A stretch of 64,000 bases of DNA from Desulfosporosinus nitroreducens. GTDB taxonomy: Bacteria > Bacillota > Desulfitobacteriia > Desulfitobacteriales > Desulfitobacteriaceae. The translations under genes were made by a program, and so were the position numbers. Below the pieces are notes generated by a model, which saw nothing but the letters and a program-made list of their open reading frames with translations, made no database searches and had not been told where the DNA came from. This document shows positions 34,814 to 43,801 of the stretch, in pieces; positions within the stretch are counted from its first letter, which is position 1, and every line of letters starts with the position of its first letter. Location of the stretch: NCBI RefSeq assembly GCF_023897015.1, contig NZ_JAMHFY010000005.1, positions 186,001-250,000 of the forward strand. The letters run 5' to 3'.

Positions 34814-35808
34814 AACTCTATTAACTCATCTTCGCAAAAATTACGTTTTGCGCTCTTTCCCAGTACTTCAAACCATTTCATAGGAGAAATCCCATTACCG
34901 GGACGCTTAACCGTTATATTATCTTCCGTTAAAAATTCCCCTTTAACAATATTTCGCTTGGCAACAATGCTTTTCCGAGCTACCTCTTTATTAGGTGTTT
35001 CAGATTTTGATGGTCGTTTTATTCCATCCCCTAAAGCAACTTCAATATTCCTGATAGATGTCACCATGACTTTGAGTTCCTGTGGATCAAGGCTTGCCCT
35101 ATGATCTGGTCCCTCCATACTTTTATCAAGAGTAAAGTGCTTTTCAATTACTGTAGCGCCTAGAGCTACAGCGGCTATAGGCGCTTCAATCCCTAGCGTA
35201 TGATCCGAATAGCCAACTGCAAGGCCAAAACGTTCCTTTAACGTAAGCATTGCCCTAATGTTAGCATCATCAAAAGGAGTAGGGTATTGTGTATTACAAT
35301 GTAACAATGTTATTGTCCCAGCTCCATTTTCTCGAAGTACCTCTAATGCCAAACTCACCTCATCCAAATCACTCATCCCCGTTGACATTATTACAGGCTT
35401 GCAAGTGCTTGCGATTTTCATCAGGTACGGCAAGTTAGTTATCTCTCCTGACGGCACTTTATATATTGGCATTTCAAGCCTTTCTAACAAATCTATGCTT
35501 TCTAAATCAAATGGCGTGGAAAGAAATAATATTTCCTTTTCTTCACAATACTTTTCAAGTTCCTCAAAATTAGAAAAATACAGTTCCAATTTCCTAACCA
35601 TTTCCAGCTGGCTTTCATCAGCCTCGGTATTCTGCTTTTGATATTCTGCCTTTTGGGCCGCTTTCGACACTAGACTCTCTGCTTTAAAGGTTTGAAATTT
35701 GACAGCATCTGCTCCTGCACTTTTTGCGGTGTCTATCAATTTTTTTGCTAGCTTTATTTTGCCGTTATGGTTTACTCCGGCCTCGGCTATAATAAAAGTT
35801 TTACTCAT
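34810..35808 (-). CDS. legI: N,N'-diacetyllegionaminate synthase-like (NeuB family)
   Basis: 332 residues: a NeuB aldolase-like domain (FIIAEAGVNHNGKIKLAKKL, DAVKFQTFKAESLVS, DHTLGIEAPIAAVALGA, IEKHFTLDKSMEGPDH) and a C-terminal SAF/antifreeze-like domain (SIVAKRNIVKGEFLTEDNI). It condenses phosphoenolpyruvate with the trideoxymannose derivative. It overlaps legH by 8 nt and legG by 4 nt. Confidence 0.9.
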   Translation of the reverse strand: MSKTFIIAEAGVNHNGKIKLAKKLIDTAKSAGADAVKFQTFKAESLVSKAAQKAEYQKQNTEADESQLEMVRKLELYFSNFEELEKYCEEKEILFLSTPFDLESIDLLERLEMPIYKVPSGEITNLPYLMKIASTCKPVIMSTGMSDLDEVSLALEVLRENGAGTITLLHCNTQYPTPFDDANIRAMLTLKERFGLAVGYSDHTLGIEAPIAAVALGATVIEKHFTLDKSMEGPDHRASLDPQELKVMVTSIRNIEVALGDGIKRPSKSETPNKEVARKSIVAKRNIVKGEFLTEDNITVKRPGNGISPMKWFEVLGKSAKRNFCEDELIEL

Positions 35809-36445
35809 TATTTCTCACCACTTTAAAAGGATTACCGAAAGCAACAACCTTACTTGGCACATCGCGGATAACAATACTTCCTGCTCCTATTATGCTGTCA
35901 TTTCCGATATTTACACCTTGAATAACCGTAGAGTTAGCACCAACATGCGTACGAGCACTTATTTTAACATCTCCACAAATAACAGCACCAGGTCCTATAT
36001 GTGTGAATTTATCTATACAACAACTATGCTCTATAATAGCCCCCGTATTTATTATCGCCATATCTCCAATAATGCTCTTTGCATTAACTACTGTGTTCCT
36101 ACCTATGAAAACACCCTCACCAACTGATACATCACTTCCGATATTTGAAGAAGGGTCGATTATCGCAGGTAAGGTAAAGCCTATATCCTTAAGCATATAT
36201 AACAGTTTTTCTCTCAAAGAAGTATTTCCAATACTTCCAACTGTAACAAACGCATACATAACACCACTATTAAATACTGACTTTAATATTGGATCCTTAC
36301 CTATAACCTCATACCCTAATATCTTTTTACCGACAACAGCGCCCGCATCAGTAATTCCAACTATTTCATATTCCTCCTTTGATTGTATGCTCTCTATGAC
36401 ACTGAGGGCATGTCCACCTGCACCTACTAGAACAATTTTCTCCAC
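35801..36445 (-). CDS. legH: PglD-like sugar N-acetyltransferase (LegH)
   Basis: 214 residues. The N-terminal part binds the UDP/GDP-sugar (LVGAGGHALSVIESI), and the C-terminal left-handed beta helix shows hexapeptide repeats (VGEGVFIGRNTVVNAK, HIGPGAVICGDV, NIGNDSIIGAGSIV) and a catalytic His in GAIIEHSCCID. It acetylates the 4-amino group made by LegC. Confidence 0.87.
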   Translation of the reverse strand: MEKIVLVGAGGHALSVIESIQSKEEYEIVGITDAGAVVGKKILGYEVIGKDPILKSVFNSGVMYAFVTVGSIGNTSLREKLLYMLKDIGFTLPAIIDPSSNIGSDVSVGEGVFIGRNTVVNAKSIIGDMAIINTGAIIEHSCCIDKFTHIGPGAVICGDVKISARTHVGANSTVIQGVNIGNDSIIGAGSIVIRDVPSKVVAFGNPFKVVRNNE

Positions 36446-36449
36446 GGAC

Positions 36450-37490
36450 TCACACTCCCAATTCTTTTCTCATCTCCTCCAACTCTTCAAGCTGTCCCAT
36501 ATCGAGCCAGCATCGTTCGCTAACAGGAAAAACTCCAATCTTCTCTCCTAAACTTTTTTGTTGCTCAATAATGTCAGGAAACCCTATTGCTTTATAATCC
36601 TTAATCCTATCTACGACTTCGGGTTCCACAACATAAAATCCAGTATTTGTCAAAAACGAGTATTCTGGTTTCTCTATCATTGTAGCAATTTCGCCTTTAC
36701 TATCCATATTAATTATTCCGTAAGGAATAGTGAGATGCTTATAAGCTGCCACTATTGTGATCTTATTTCCATTCTGCTTATGAAAATCAAAGATCTCCTT
36801 ATAATTGGCCCTGATAAGCACATCACAATTTGTTAAGAAAAAGGTAGTCTCCACCTTTCCTTTAAGAAGACTAAGCCCTCCTCCTGTCCCTAAGGGTATA
36901 TCCTCGTCATGGAATTCTAGTTGATAATCCTTTTCAGCATCGCTAAAGTAAGCCTTAATCATATTTCTTTTATGATTGACAATTAAATGAAATTTGTTAC
37001 ATTCATACTCCATAAATTGATTAATTATATGCTCTGTAATAGGAATTTCGCCGATTGGGATGAGTGGTTTCGGCAATATTTTTGTATATGGATGAAGTCT
37101 CGTCCCCAATCCACCCGCCATTATAACTACTGGAGCATTTACAGAATGGTCACGTCCAATCTCGTAGTCTTTAAGAAAAACAACGGATTGTATTTCAAAC
37201 CTTTTATTCAACACAGGTAACGATAATATCGACCATTTCTTCATTAATTCTTGAGCATTATTCTTATCTTTATCATAGATAAACCGCGGCTTATAATTGG
37301 CAATGTCTTTTACCTTATCTTCTAAATTCCCTCCACGAAGTAAATGCCTTCTTATATCTCCGTCAGTAATAATTGCTTTCAGTTTATTATTTTCAACAAC
37401 TAGCAATATTTGCTTGGCTGTTACATCAATATGTTTCATCGCCTCCAGTACACTTTGGTTTTCATTGATAAACAATGTCTCTATATTCAA
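36450..37490 (-). CDS. nucleotidyltransferase with N-terminal CBS pair (PtmE-like)
   Basis: 346 residues. A CBS-domain pair fills about residues 1-115, then a nucleotidyltransferase domain begins at VIMAGGLGTRLHPYTK with LPKPLIPIGEIPITEH. In Campylobacter this architecture (PtmE) makes GDP-glucosamine, the first committed activated sugar of the legionaminate route. Presence here argues for a GDP-based rather than UDP-based pathway. It overlaps legC by 4 nt. The exact substrate is inferred from the neighbours. Confidence 0.85.
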   Translation of the reverse strand: MNIETLFINENQSVLEAMKHIDVTAKQILLVVENNKLKAIITDGDIRRHLLRGGNLEDKVKDIANYKPRFIYDKDKNNAQELMKKWSILSLPVLNKRFEIQSVVFLKDYEIGRDHSVNAPVVIMAGGLGTRLHPYTKILPKPLIPIGEIPITEHIINQFMEYECNKFHLIVNHKRNMIKAYFSDAEKDYQLEFHDEDIPLGTGGGLSLLKGKVETTFFLTNCDVLIRANYKEIFDFHKQNGNKITIVAAYKHLTIPYGIINMDSKGEIATMIEKPEYSFLTNTGFYVVEPEVVDRIKDYKAIGFPDIIEQQKSLGEKIGVFPVSERCWLDMGQLEELEEMRKELGV

Positions 37491-38674
37491 AATTCCACCC
37501 CTTTGTTATGAATGACCTTAATTTTATCGATTACTCTGTACACATCGTCCGAAGACAGATTGCTACTACAGGGAATATTTATTATTCTATTATAAAATTC
37601 AAATGCCTTTTCAATCTTATAAGTCTGGTCATGCAAATAAGGTCTTTGTTCATGAATGAGCCCCCATAGAGGGCGGGTTTGAATATTAGCCTTAGCTAAA
37701 CTTTCAATTATCTTGTCGCGGGGGTATTTGTCTGGATTAACAATATACAAGGAATAAAACCAGTAGTTTGAACGAATATCGTCTCTGAAATCGAATATCC
37801 TAAAGCCACCCATTTCATCATCATTTATACTACTTTTGTATATGCTATAGTTTTCTTTCTTTGTAGAAATAAAACGTTCAAGTTGTTCAAGTTGCGCAAC
37901 CCCTAATGCTGCCTGTAGGTTGGTCATTCTATAATTATACCCAACCTCATTATGAATAAAATTAACAGCGTCATCCTTTGCCTGTGAAGAGAGATATTTA
38001 GCTCTTTTCATGATGTCTGAATCCGTGGAAACCATCATCCCTCCTCCACCAGTAGTAATAATTTTGTTACCATTAAAAGAATACACTCCAATATTGGCAA
38101 TTGTTCCAGCATATCTATCCTTATATCTACCTTTAGTGTAGAAGGTCCCTAATGCCTCCGTAGCATCTTCAATTACTTTGAGGTTATATTTTTCGGCAAT
38201 ATCCATAACAGCTGACATATCTGCCATGTTCCCAAAAACATGCACAACAACCACTGCTTTTATATGTCTTCCGGAAGAATTGTTTATTAGTTTGTTATCT
38301 ATAAAATCACATTCCGTCTGGCAAAACTCCTTCAATTTCTCCATATCCATGCACAACGAATCATCGCAATCCATAAAAACTGGATATGCATGCAAATATT
38401 TAACTGGATTAACAGCGGCTATAAATGTCAGAGTAGGCACTATTACCTCATGATCCGCTTCCACGCCTGATAAGATCAATGCCAAATGCAAACCAGCAGT
38501 TCCACTTTGACAAGCAACGGCCGATTCCACGTTCAAATAATCAGCAAATTCCAACTCATATCTGTCTATGTAGGCACCCCCAGTAGACACCCATTCCGCT
38601 TCTACTGCATCAGTTAGGTATTTCAGCTCGTTGCCCTTCAGGTTGGGAACGGATAATGGTATGAATTCATCCAT
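37487..38674 (-). CDS. legC: PLP-dependent sugar aminotransferase LegC (DegT/DnrJ/EryC1 family)
   Basis: 395 residues with the DegT family pattern: SVPNLKGNELKYLTDAVE at the start, CQSGTAGLHLALI for phosphate binding, VIEDATEALG, and the PLP lysine in SFNGNKIITTGGGGM. It transfers an amino group to C4 of the 4-keto-6-deoxy sugar made by LegB. It lies 19 bp after legB. Confidence 0.88.
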   Translation of the reverse strand: MDEFIPLSVPNLKGNELKYLTDAVEAEWVSTGGAYIDRYELEFADYLNVESAVACQSGTAGLHLALILSGVEADHEVIVPTLTFIAAVNPVKYLHAYPVFMDCDDSLCMDMEKLKEFCQTECDFIDNKLINNSSGRHIKAVVVVHVFGNMADMSAVMDIAEKYNLKVIEDATEALGTFYTKGRYKDRYAGTIANIGVYSFNGNKIITTGGGGMMVSTDSDIMKRAKYLSSQAKDDAVNFIHNEVGYNYRMTNLQAALGVAQLEQLERFISTKKENYSIYKSSINDDEMGGFRIFDFRDDIRSNYWFYSLYIVNPDKYPRDKIIESLAKANIQTRPLWGLIHEQRPYLHDQTYKIEKAFEFYNRIINIPCSSNLSSDDVYRVIDKIKVIHNKGVEF

Positions 38675-38693
38675 AAGATCACTTCCATATCTA

Positions 38694-39677
38694 TTACAGA
38701 TTATATATGTCCGCTTTATATCGATCCAAATTCTCCTTAAGAAACGTTATCGTCTCGGCTAGTCCCTCTTCTAGAGTGTACTTAGGCGCCCATGCTGTAA
38801 GTCCCCTAATCTTTTCATTTGAACCCAGTAACCTATTGACCTCACTTTTTCCCGGCCGAAGTCTTTCCTCGTCACATATTATCCTTGCATTAGGGTTTAT
38901 CTGATCAATTAATTTCTGGGCAAGCTGACCGACTGATATTTCCAGTTGAGTCGCTATATTAATCTCTTGTCCTATTGTCTTATCAGACCTTGAAATATCA
39001 ATAAAGCCCTGGGCAGTATCTTTAACATAATTAAAATCTCGTGTTGGAGTAAGCGCCCCCAGCTTTATTTCAGTAATTCCCGCTAATAGCTGGATAATAA
39101 CTGTTGGAATTACTGCCCTGGCTGATTGACGAGGCCCATAGGTATTAAAGGGACGCACTATAGTGATAGGCAATTCAAAACTTCGATAAAAGCTCTCGGC
39201 TAATCTGTCAGCCCCAATTTTAGTGGCTGAATAAGGAGATTGTCCTTGAAATGGGTGTTCCTCATCAATTGGCACATACCGTGCAGTGCCATAAACCTCC
39301 GAAGTTGAGGTTACCAGAATTCTTTTAGTATCTAATTCTCTAGCTGCTTGCAGTACATTTAGAGTTCCTTTTATATTAGTATCGACGTAGGAATCAGGCG
39401 AATGATAGCTGAAAGGAATTGCAATTAAAGCAGCAAGATGGAAGACCTCATCTACTTCTTTCATAGCTACTCTTACACCATTAGGATCACGGATATCCCC
39501 AGCAAATATTTCTATTTCGTCTAACAGCTCTTTAGGGAACGTGTCAAGCCATCCCCAATTATTGAATGAATTATAATACACAAAAGCTTTTACTTTTTCG
39601 CCATTTTTTATAAGCTGCTCTACAAGATGACTACCTATGAAACCGTCAGCACCCGTAACCAATATTTTTTTGGACAT
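38694..39677 (-). CDS. legB: GDP-GlcNAc 4,6-dehydratase-like (LegB)
   Basis: 327-residue extended SDR. NAD-binding GADGFIGSHLVEQL is at the start, and the catalytic Y-x3-K is in SPYSATKIGADRLAESF with TSTSEVYGTARYVPIDEE before it. LegB starts the modification of the activated aminosugar. It is the first gene of the glycan operon and follows AGGAGACGAGG. Confidence 0.9.
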   Translation of the reverse strand: MSKKILVTGADGFIGSHLVEQLIKNGEKVKAFVYYNSFNNWGWLDTFPKELLDEIEIFAGDIRDPNGVRVAMKEVDEVFHLAALIAIPFSYHSPDSYVDTNIKGTLNVLQAARELDTKRILVTSTSEVYGTARYVPIDEEHPFQGQSPYSATKIGADRLAESFYRSFELPITIVRPFNTYGPRQSARAVIPTVIIQLLAGITEIKLGALTPTRDFNYVKDTAQGFIDISRSDKTIGQEINIATQLEISVGQLAQKLIDQINPNARIICDEERLRPGKSEVNRLLGSNEKIRGLTAWAPKYTLEEGLAETITFLKENLDRYKADIYNL

Positions 39678-39980
39678 GTTTCAAACCTCGTCTCCTATGT
39701 TTTATTGGCTCCAAGAAAGTTATCCCTAAAAGTGCATCAATAGATGTATTATGCGCATATGAGCTTAACAACCGGCATCTGTCCATCTGTCGTCCACAGG
39801 ATGATCTTTTAGATAAACAAAACCTCCTGTATCCACACTAATCTGGAGACTGATCTAAACTCTACCCGTAATCCTATCCACGGGCTAAAATTCTGGAACG
39901 TTTATTATACTTAAGCACAACCACATTTCAGATCTAAACGAGGATTCATAAAAATTTTAAATTTTATTAAAAAATAGGTA
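39678..39980. other. upstream region of the legB operon
   Basis: A 300-bp gene-free stretch. On the minus strand it contains a TATAAT at 39909-39904 without a good -35 box, an internal AGGAGG not followed by a start codon, and a few short inverted repeats. It is the likely promoter and leader of the nine-gene operon; the exact start of transcription is not evident. Confidence 0.45.
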
Positions 39981-40008
39981 AAAAAGATCCTGGAGACGTT
40001 TCCCCAGG
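39981..40008 (-). terminator. rho-independent terminator after the maf gene
   Basis: On the minus strand CCTGGGGA-AACG-TCTCCAGG is followed by ATCTTTTTT. It stands 144 bp downstream of the Maf-type gene and separates it from the legB operon. Confidence 0.8.
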
Positions 40009-40151
40009 TTCATGATTATAACATTAAGCCATGTTCTCTAATTATTATACCATGAAAATGGTCTTAATCTTGTTTTATGTTGTCTTGGCGGTTATTCGGA
40101 AATCAATATAATTATATTAAATTTCCGATAATTCATATTCATGACTCAGTT

Positions 40152-41975
40152 TTAATCTAAATGCTCATTCTGGACTTTCCAAGGAAAATTCTCTTGAATA
40201 ACCTGTATAATTAACCATATTGCATTTTCAATCATCTCACAAAGCTCAATCTGTACTATCAAGTTTTGTTTTAGGCTTTCGATTGAATCACTTTCTTCTA
40301 TAGCCTGAAATTTCTGTACAAGTATAGCCAATGCCCCTTGAATATTATGGTATAACAATTGATCTGTATTTATTGCTTTAAAATACACATCGGTCTTTTT
40401 CATAGAAACGTATAACTTTTGAACTTTCTTCTCCGACATAGAATCTTCCCATTCCCGATTGTACCGTTTCAATACATTCAAGTGACTCTCAACGTCAACC
40501 CGGTATTCTTCTAGGTTCCTAATATAGTCATTTATTTTATTTTCCACTTCATTCCATTCAATAGCGTAAGGTGGAATTTTCTGCATCTCTTCGTAAACGT
40601 TAAATTCTTCGATGCAGTATTCTTTTACAACATCGGCTAAGGCTTGTTGGGTAGTTCCTTGGATTTTTGCGCCACCTTCTGTAGCATTGATTATTAATCT
40701 ATCAGTCGTCGTGATAAACATGTTTTCAAAGATTGTTTTGAATTCTATCCAAATCTTTCGAGTCTTCACCTGGCCTCCATGATATCCTTGAACAAGTAAT
40801 TCTTCACCCTCTTCATTTAGGGGCTTTTTATCATAAACGGTACCACTGGCATGAGTCCCTTTCTCCCCTTCAGCCAGATCCTGCCCAACCATTACAATAG
40901 GCGAGGCCCCAACATGGAGAGCGAATCCAACTGCTAAATGGGCGCAAGAAGCACCCATCCACATATAGTGATCCGGGGACAATCCTAACTTTTCGCCAAG
41001 CCATAAATATTCGCGAACGCTAGAACGCATTGGAAGAACTGCCCTGTTCTTGAACTTCTCAACAATTTTGGGGTCAGCAACCAAGGATGACACGAGATAT
41101 AGACTAGACGGATACTCCTGCTTCTCATAGAAATATTCCCATACGATTTCTCCGCGCTCAACGGTACAAATGAAGTCAGGGGTAATACCATGGTCTAAAA
41201 GTTTTTTGGCAATAGTGTCTACTGCAATAATAATTCCTTTTCCTTGGGCTTCTTTTAGCTGACTAATATTCTTATCTAAAGATGGACCCGCCGCCACAAT
41301 AAAAGCAGGAACTCGGGTAAAAGCACCTTTAAGTTTAGCCACATCCACATTATCAAACATCCATTTAATATTGTTTAGATTATTAATGAGTCCAATGAGA
41401 GAATCATGTATTGAATTACCAACATTAAAATATTTATTTTCAATAGCCATTCTTATTTCAATAATATAATCTTTTACAGAACCGCCATCATGTTTCCGAT
41501 AATAAGAGTTAAAATAAAATGCTACATTTCGTAACAAATAAAAAAACTTACTTGAAAAAAGAAGTTTAAAAAGGTTTGTTAGCTTGTCAGGTTTTTCCGT
41601 CACAATAATATAATTTGTATTATCTAGTATCTTAAATCTTTCGTAAGACAACGCGTACTGTAAAAAGTACGGATTAGGTTCGATAATCACAAAAAGTGAT
41701 TCCTTGTGGGCTTGGCTTGCTACTTTTTGAATTTCTTCTAAAGAGCCAATTCCAAATAAAAATATAAGTTGTTTCAAATTAGGTTTAGGTAGTTTTGTTT
41801 CATCGATTATCGGTTCAAGGATAAAAGGTTTGTCGTCTTTACCACAAAAAATCTTTACTCCGTCTACGTCCGTGCCTACATAGTAGAAAGGGGCTTCTCC
41901 CGCCTCCATATCCGCAATGAAATCCGGAACTCCTCGTTGGCTAATGACCGCAAGATTTTCTCCAAAAAGGTCCAC
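40152..41975 (-). CDS. motility accessory factor (Maf)-type flagellin glycosyltransferase
   Basis: 607 residues with the DUF115/MAF core: VPAFIVAAGPSLDKNI, a TPDFICTVERG segment, MVGQDLAEGEKGTHA, and a helical C-terminus. Maf proteins transfer nonulosonic acids (pseudaminic or legionaminic) to serine/threonine of flagellin. The GTG start at 41975 follows AGGAGGTGA. It lies directly after the flagellin gene and before the leg operon, which fits transfer of the sugar made there. Confidence 0.9.
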   Translation of the reverse strand: MDLFGENLAVISQRGVPDFIADMEAGEAPFYYVGTDVDGVKIFCGKDDKPFILEPIIDETKLPKPNLKQLIFLFGIGSLEEIQKVASQAHKESLFVIIEPNPYFLQYALSYERFKILDNTNYIIVTEKPDKLTNLFKLLFSSKFFYLLRNVAFYFNSYYRKHDGGSVKDYIIEIRMAIENKYFNVGNSIHDSLIGLINNLNNIKWMFDNVDVAKLKGAFTRVPAFIVAAGPSLDKNISQLKEAQGKGIIIAVDTIAKKLLDHGITPDFICTVERGEIVWEYFYEKQEYPSSLYLVSSLVADPKIVEKFKNRAVLPMRSSVREYLWLGEKLGLSPDHYMWMGASCAHLAVGFALHVGASPIVMVGQDLAEGEKGTHASGTVYDKKPLNEEGEELLVQGYHGGQVKTRKIWIEFKTIFENMFITTTDRLIINATEGGAKIQGTTQQALADVVKEYCIEEFNVYEEMQKIPPYAIEWNEVENKINDYIRNLEEYRVDVESHLNVLKRYNREWEDSMSEKKVQKLYVSMKKTDVYFKAINTDQLLYHNIQGALAILVQKFQAIEESDSIESLKQNLIVQIELCEMIENAIWLIIQVIQENFPWKVQNEHLD

Positions 41976-42011
41976 TACGTCCCTTCACCTCCTCGATATT
42001 AATGATTGGGA

Positions 42012-42051
42012 ATTTGCAAAATGCCCTCTCTATAGAGAGCATTTTGCAAAT
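42012..42051 (-). terminator. stem-loop after the flagellin gene
   Basis: Arms ATTTGCAAAATGC (42012-42024) and its complement (42039-42051) enclose a second inverted pair CTCTCTA/TAGAGAG. It starts 15 bp past the flagellin stop. A T-tract follows only weakly, so it may act as partial terminator or 3' stabiliser with readthrough into maf. Confidence 0.6.
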
Positions 42052-42065
42052 ATTTAGTAAGAATA

Positions 42066-43241
42066 TTATTGTAAGAGTTGAAGAACTCCTTGAGGTTGTT
42101 GATTAGCTTGTGCCAACATAGCAGTAGCCGCTTGTGAAAGGATGTTGTTCTTTTGGAAATTCATCATTTCTTTGGCCATGTCAACGTCACGAACACGGGA
42201 CTCAGCAGCTGTTAAGTTTTCACTGGAGGTGCCAAGGTTGTTAATGGTATGTTCTAAACGGTTTTGGATAGCTCCCATTTTAGATCTCTCTCCAGATACG
42301 AGCTCAATAGCATTGTTGATGCTAGTAACAGCAGCAGTGGCATTCAAGGAAGTCGACATATCTAAAGCATCACCAGAAGCATCGTCACGTACGCCAATAG
42401 CTGTAGCTTTCATATCATTAAGGCCGACAAGAATGTTTTGACCACTATTTGCACCTATTTGCATAGACAGCGAATCGGCGGAATCAGTAACTTCAGCTTC
42501 GTATTTACGGAAGCTTATAGTAATACTTTCTCCAACTTTCAAGTTTTCTAGCCCAGATACATCAAAGGAGCCTCCTCCGAACGCCAAAGCCGAAAGAGCA
42601 GCACCAGTGATATCACCACTTGATATGCCAAGTGCATTTGGATCACCAACAGTATAGTTACTTCCACTAATTCCAGTACCTATTTTAGTACGGGTAATAA
42701 CAATCGTACCAGTAGCAGTAATTGTACTAGTAATCGATGCAGAACTCAAAGTAACAGTGACATCAGCTTGAGTATTAAGTTGAACTGTAACTGTACCTTT
42801 AATCTCATCACGGAGTCCAGTTTTGCTACCATCAAGAAGCTTCTGGGTATTGAACTCGGTTGTATTAGCAATACGGTCGATTTCATCCGTTAGAGCATTT
42901 ACTTCTTTTTGGATTTCATCACGGTCAGAAGTAGTATTAGTGTCATTGGAAGCCTGAACTGCTAACTCACGCATACGTTGGAGAATGCTGTGAGTTTCAT
43001 TGAGAGCACCTTCAGCAGTTTGAATGAGTGAAATTGAGTCTTGGGCATTACGTGTAGCTTGGTCTAAGCCACGAATTTGGCCACGCATTTTTTCGGAGAT
43101 TGCTAAACCTGCTGCATCGTCACCAGCACGGTTGATGCGAAGACCTGAAGACAATTTCTCTAAAGACTTTGAGGTTGCATTATTGTTGGAGCTCAATTGA
43201 CGATAGGTATTGAGGGAAGCCATGTTGTGATTAATAATCAT
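42066..43241 (-). CDS. hag: flagellin, filament structural protein
   Basis: 391 residues from the ATG at 43241 (AAGGAGG upstream). Complete N-terminal D0/D1 (IINHNMASLNTYRQLS to LRINRAGDDAAGLAISEKMRG) and complete C-terminal D1/D0 (MGAIQNRLEHTINNLGTSSE, ESRVRDVDMAKEMMNFQ, MLAQANQQPQGVLQLLQ). The central variable domain is Ser/Thr/Ile/Val-rich, giving possible O-glycan sites. It is controlled by a sigma-28 promoter and probably by CsrA. The nearly identical C-terminal wording in the broken flagellinolysin shows that the two genes are paralogues. Confidence 0.96.
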   Translation of the reverse strand: MIINHNMASLNTYRQLSSNNNATSKSLEKLSSGLRINRAGDDAAGLAISEKMRGQIRGLDQATRNAQDSISLIQTAEGALNETHSILQRMRELAVQASNDTNTTSDRDEIQKEVNALTDEIDRIANTTEFNTQKLLDGSKTGLRDEIKGTVTVQLNTQADVTVTLSSASITSTITATGTIVITRTKIGTGISGSNYTVGDPNALGISSGDITGAALSALAFGGGSFDVSGLENLKVGESITISFRKYEAEVTDSADSLSMQIGANSGQNILVGLNDMKATAIGVRDDASGDALDMSTSLNATAAVTSINNAIELVSGERSKMGAIQNRLEHTINNLGTSSENLTAAESRVRDVDMAKEMMNFQKNNILSQAATAMLAQANQQPQGVLQLLQ

Positions 43242-43249
43242 TATATATT

Positions 43250-43281
43250 CCTCCTTGATTTTGATGCCAGGCATCCGTGCC
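43250..43281 (-). promoter_or_regulatory. probable CsrA-binding sites in the flagellin leader
   Basis: In the mRNA, hairpin GGCA-CGGA-TGCC (43281-43270) shows GGA in a tetraloop, matching the CsrA consensus core. The second GGA site is the ribosome-binding sequence AAGGAGG (about 43256-43250). Two sites with the downstream one on the Shine-Dalgarno copy the Bacillus hag leader layout. Confidence 0.65.
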
Positions 43282-43300
43282 CGTGCATTTTTCTTTGCTG

Positions 43301-43352
43301 GTAGTAGGACACCCTGCCCTCCGGCCGGTTGAGCTGAAGAAATTCCTACTAC
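43301..43352 (-). promoter_or_regulatory. leader stem-loop of flagellin mRNA
   Basis: GTAGTAGGA (43352-43344) pairs perfectly with TCCTACTAC (43309-43301), near the predicted 5' end of the flagellin transcript. It may stabilise the message or arrange the CsrA sites. Confidence 0.6.
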
Positions 43353-43366
43353 ACAGGCTTACTTAT

Positions 43367-43394
43367 TTATCGTAGGTTTCCGATTGATGTCTTA
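43367..43394 (-). promoter_or_regulatory. sigma-28 promoter of the flagellin gene
   Basis: On the minus strand TAAG (43394-43391), 16-nt spacer, TACGATAA (43374-43367). The predicted leader is about 115 nt. Confidence 0.78.
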
Positions 43395-43541
43395 GGACAA
43401 ATAACCACCGATTATGACATCTATAATTCATCCTAGTCGTTTATTCTTTGAATTGCTCTGGTTTACATCTTCTTTTCTGAAAGAAGATAAAAATATGTGA
43501 AAAAGACTGGGTGCTGACTCTAACTTAAGCATTGTAATAAA

Positions 43542-43576
43542 AAAGAAGTAAGTTGCACAGCGCACCTTACTTCTTT
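43542..43576 (-). terminator. rho-independent terminator overlapping the csrA stop codon
   Basis: AAAGAAGTAAG and CTTACTTCTTT form an 11-bp stem followed on the minus strand by a T-run. The 5' arm includes the csrA stop codon. Confidence 0.87.
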
Positions 43577-43800
43577 ATTTTCAATACCTTCAACATATCC
43601 AGCTCCGATAGATCATTAGTTACGGCAGCCTGTTTGTTTTCTGCCGCAATAGCATCGAATATCTCACCCCGGTAAATCTTAATTTCTTTTGGTGCCTCAA
43701 TGGTTATACGGATGTTATCCCCTTTGACACCGACCACCGTCACCACAATGTTGTCACCGATTACAATTCGCTCGCCAATTTTTCGGGTAAGTGCCAACAT
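43567..43800 (-). CDS. csrA: carbon storage regulator CsrA, translational repressor
   Basis: 77 residues starting MLALTRKIGERIVIGDNIVVTVV, a classic CsrA. The conserved RNA-binding residues (Arg near position 6, and GDNIRITIEAPKEIKIYR) are present. It represses flagellin translation and is sequestered by FliW, encoded just upstream (1-bp gap). The C-terminal tail is slightly extended, as in other FliW-type CsrA. Confidence 0.96.
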   Translation of the reverse strand: MLALTRKIGERIVIGDNIVVTVVGVKGDNIRITIEAPKEIKIYRGEIFDAIAAENKQAAVTNDLSELDMLKVLKIKK

Positions 43801-43801
43801 A

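Noticed and set aside
39765-39836. Short minus-strand frame upstream of legB (VDTGGFVYLKDHPVDDRW)
   Set aside because: It looks protein-like but has no ribosome-binding site, is bounded by a stop six codons upstream and is only 23 codons; it could be a gene relic but I cannot support it.
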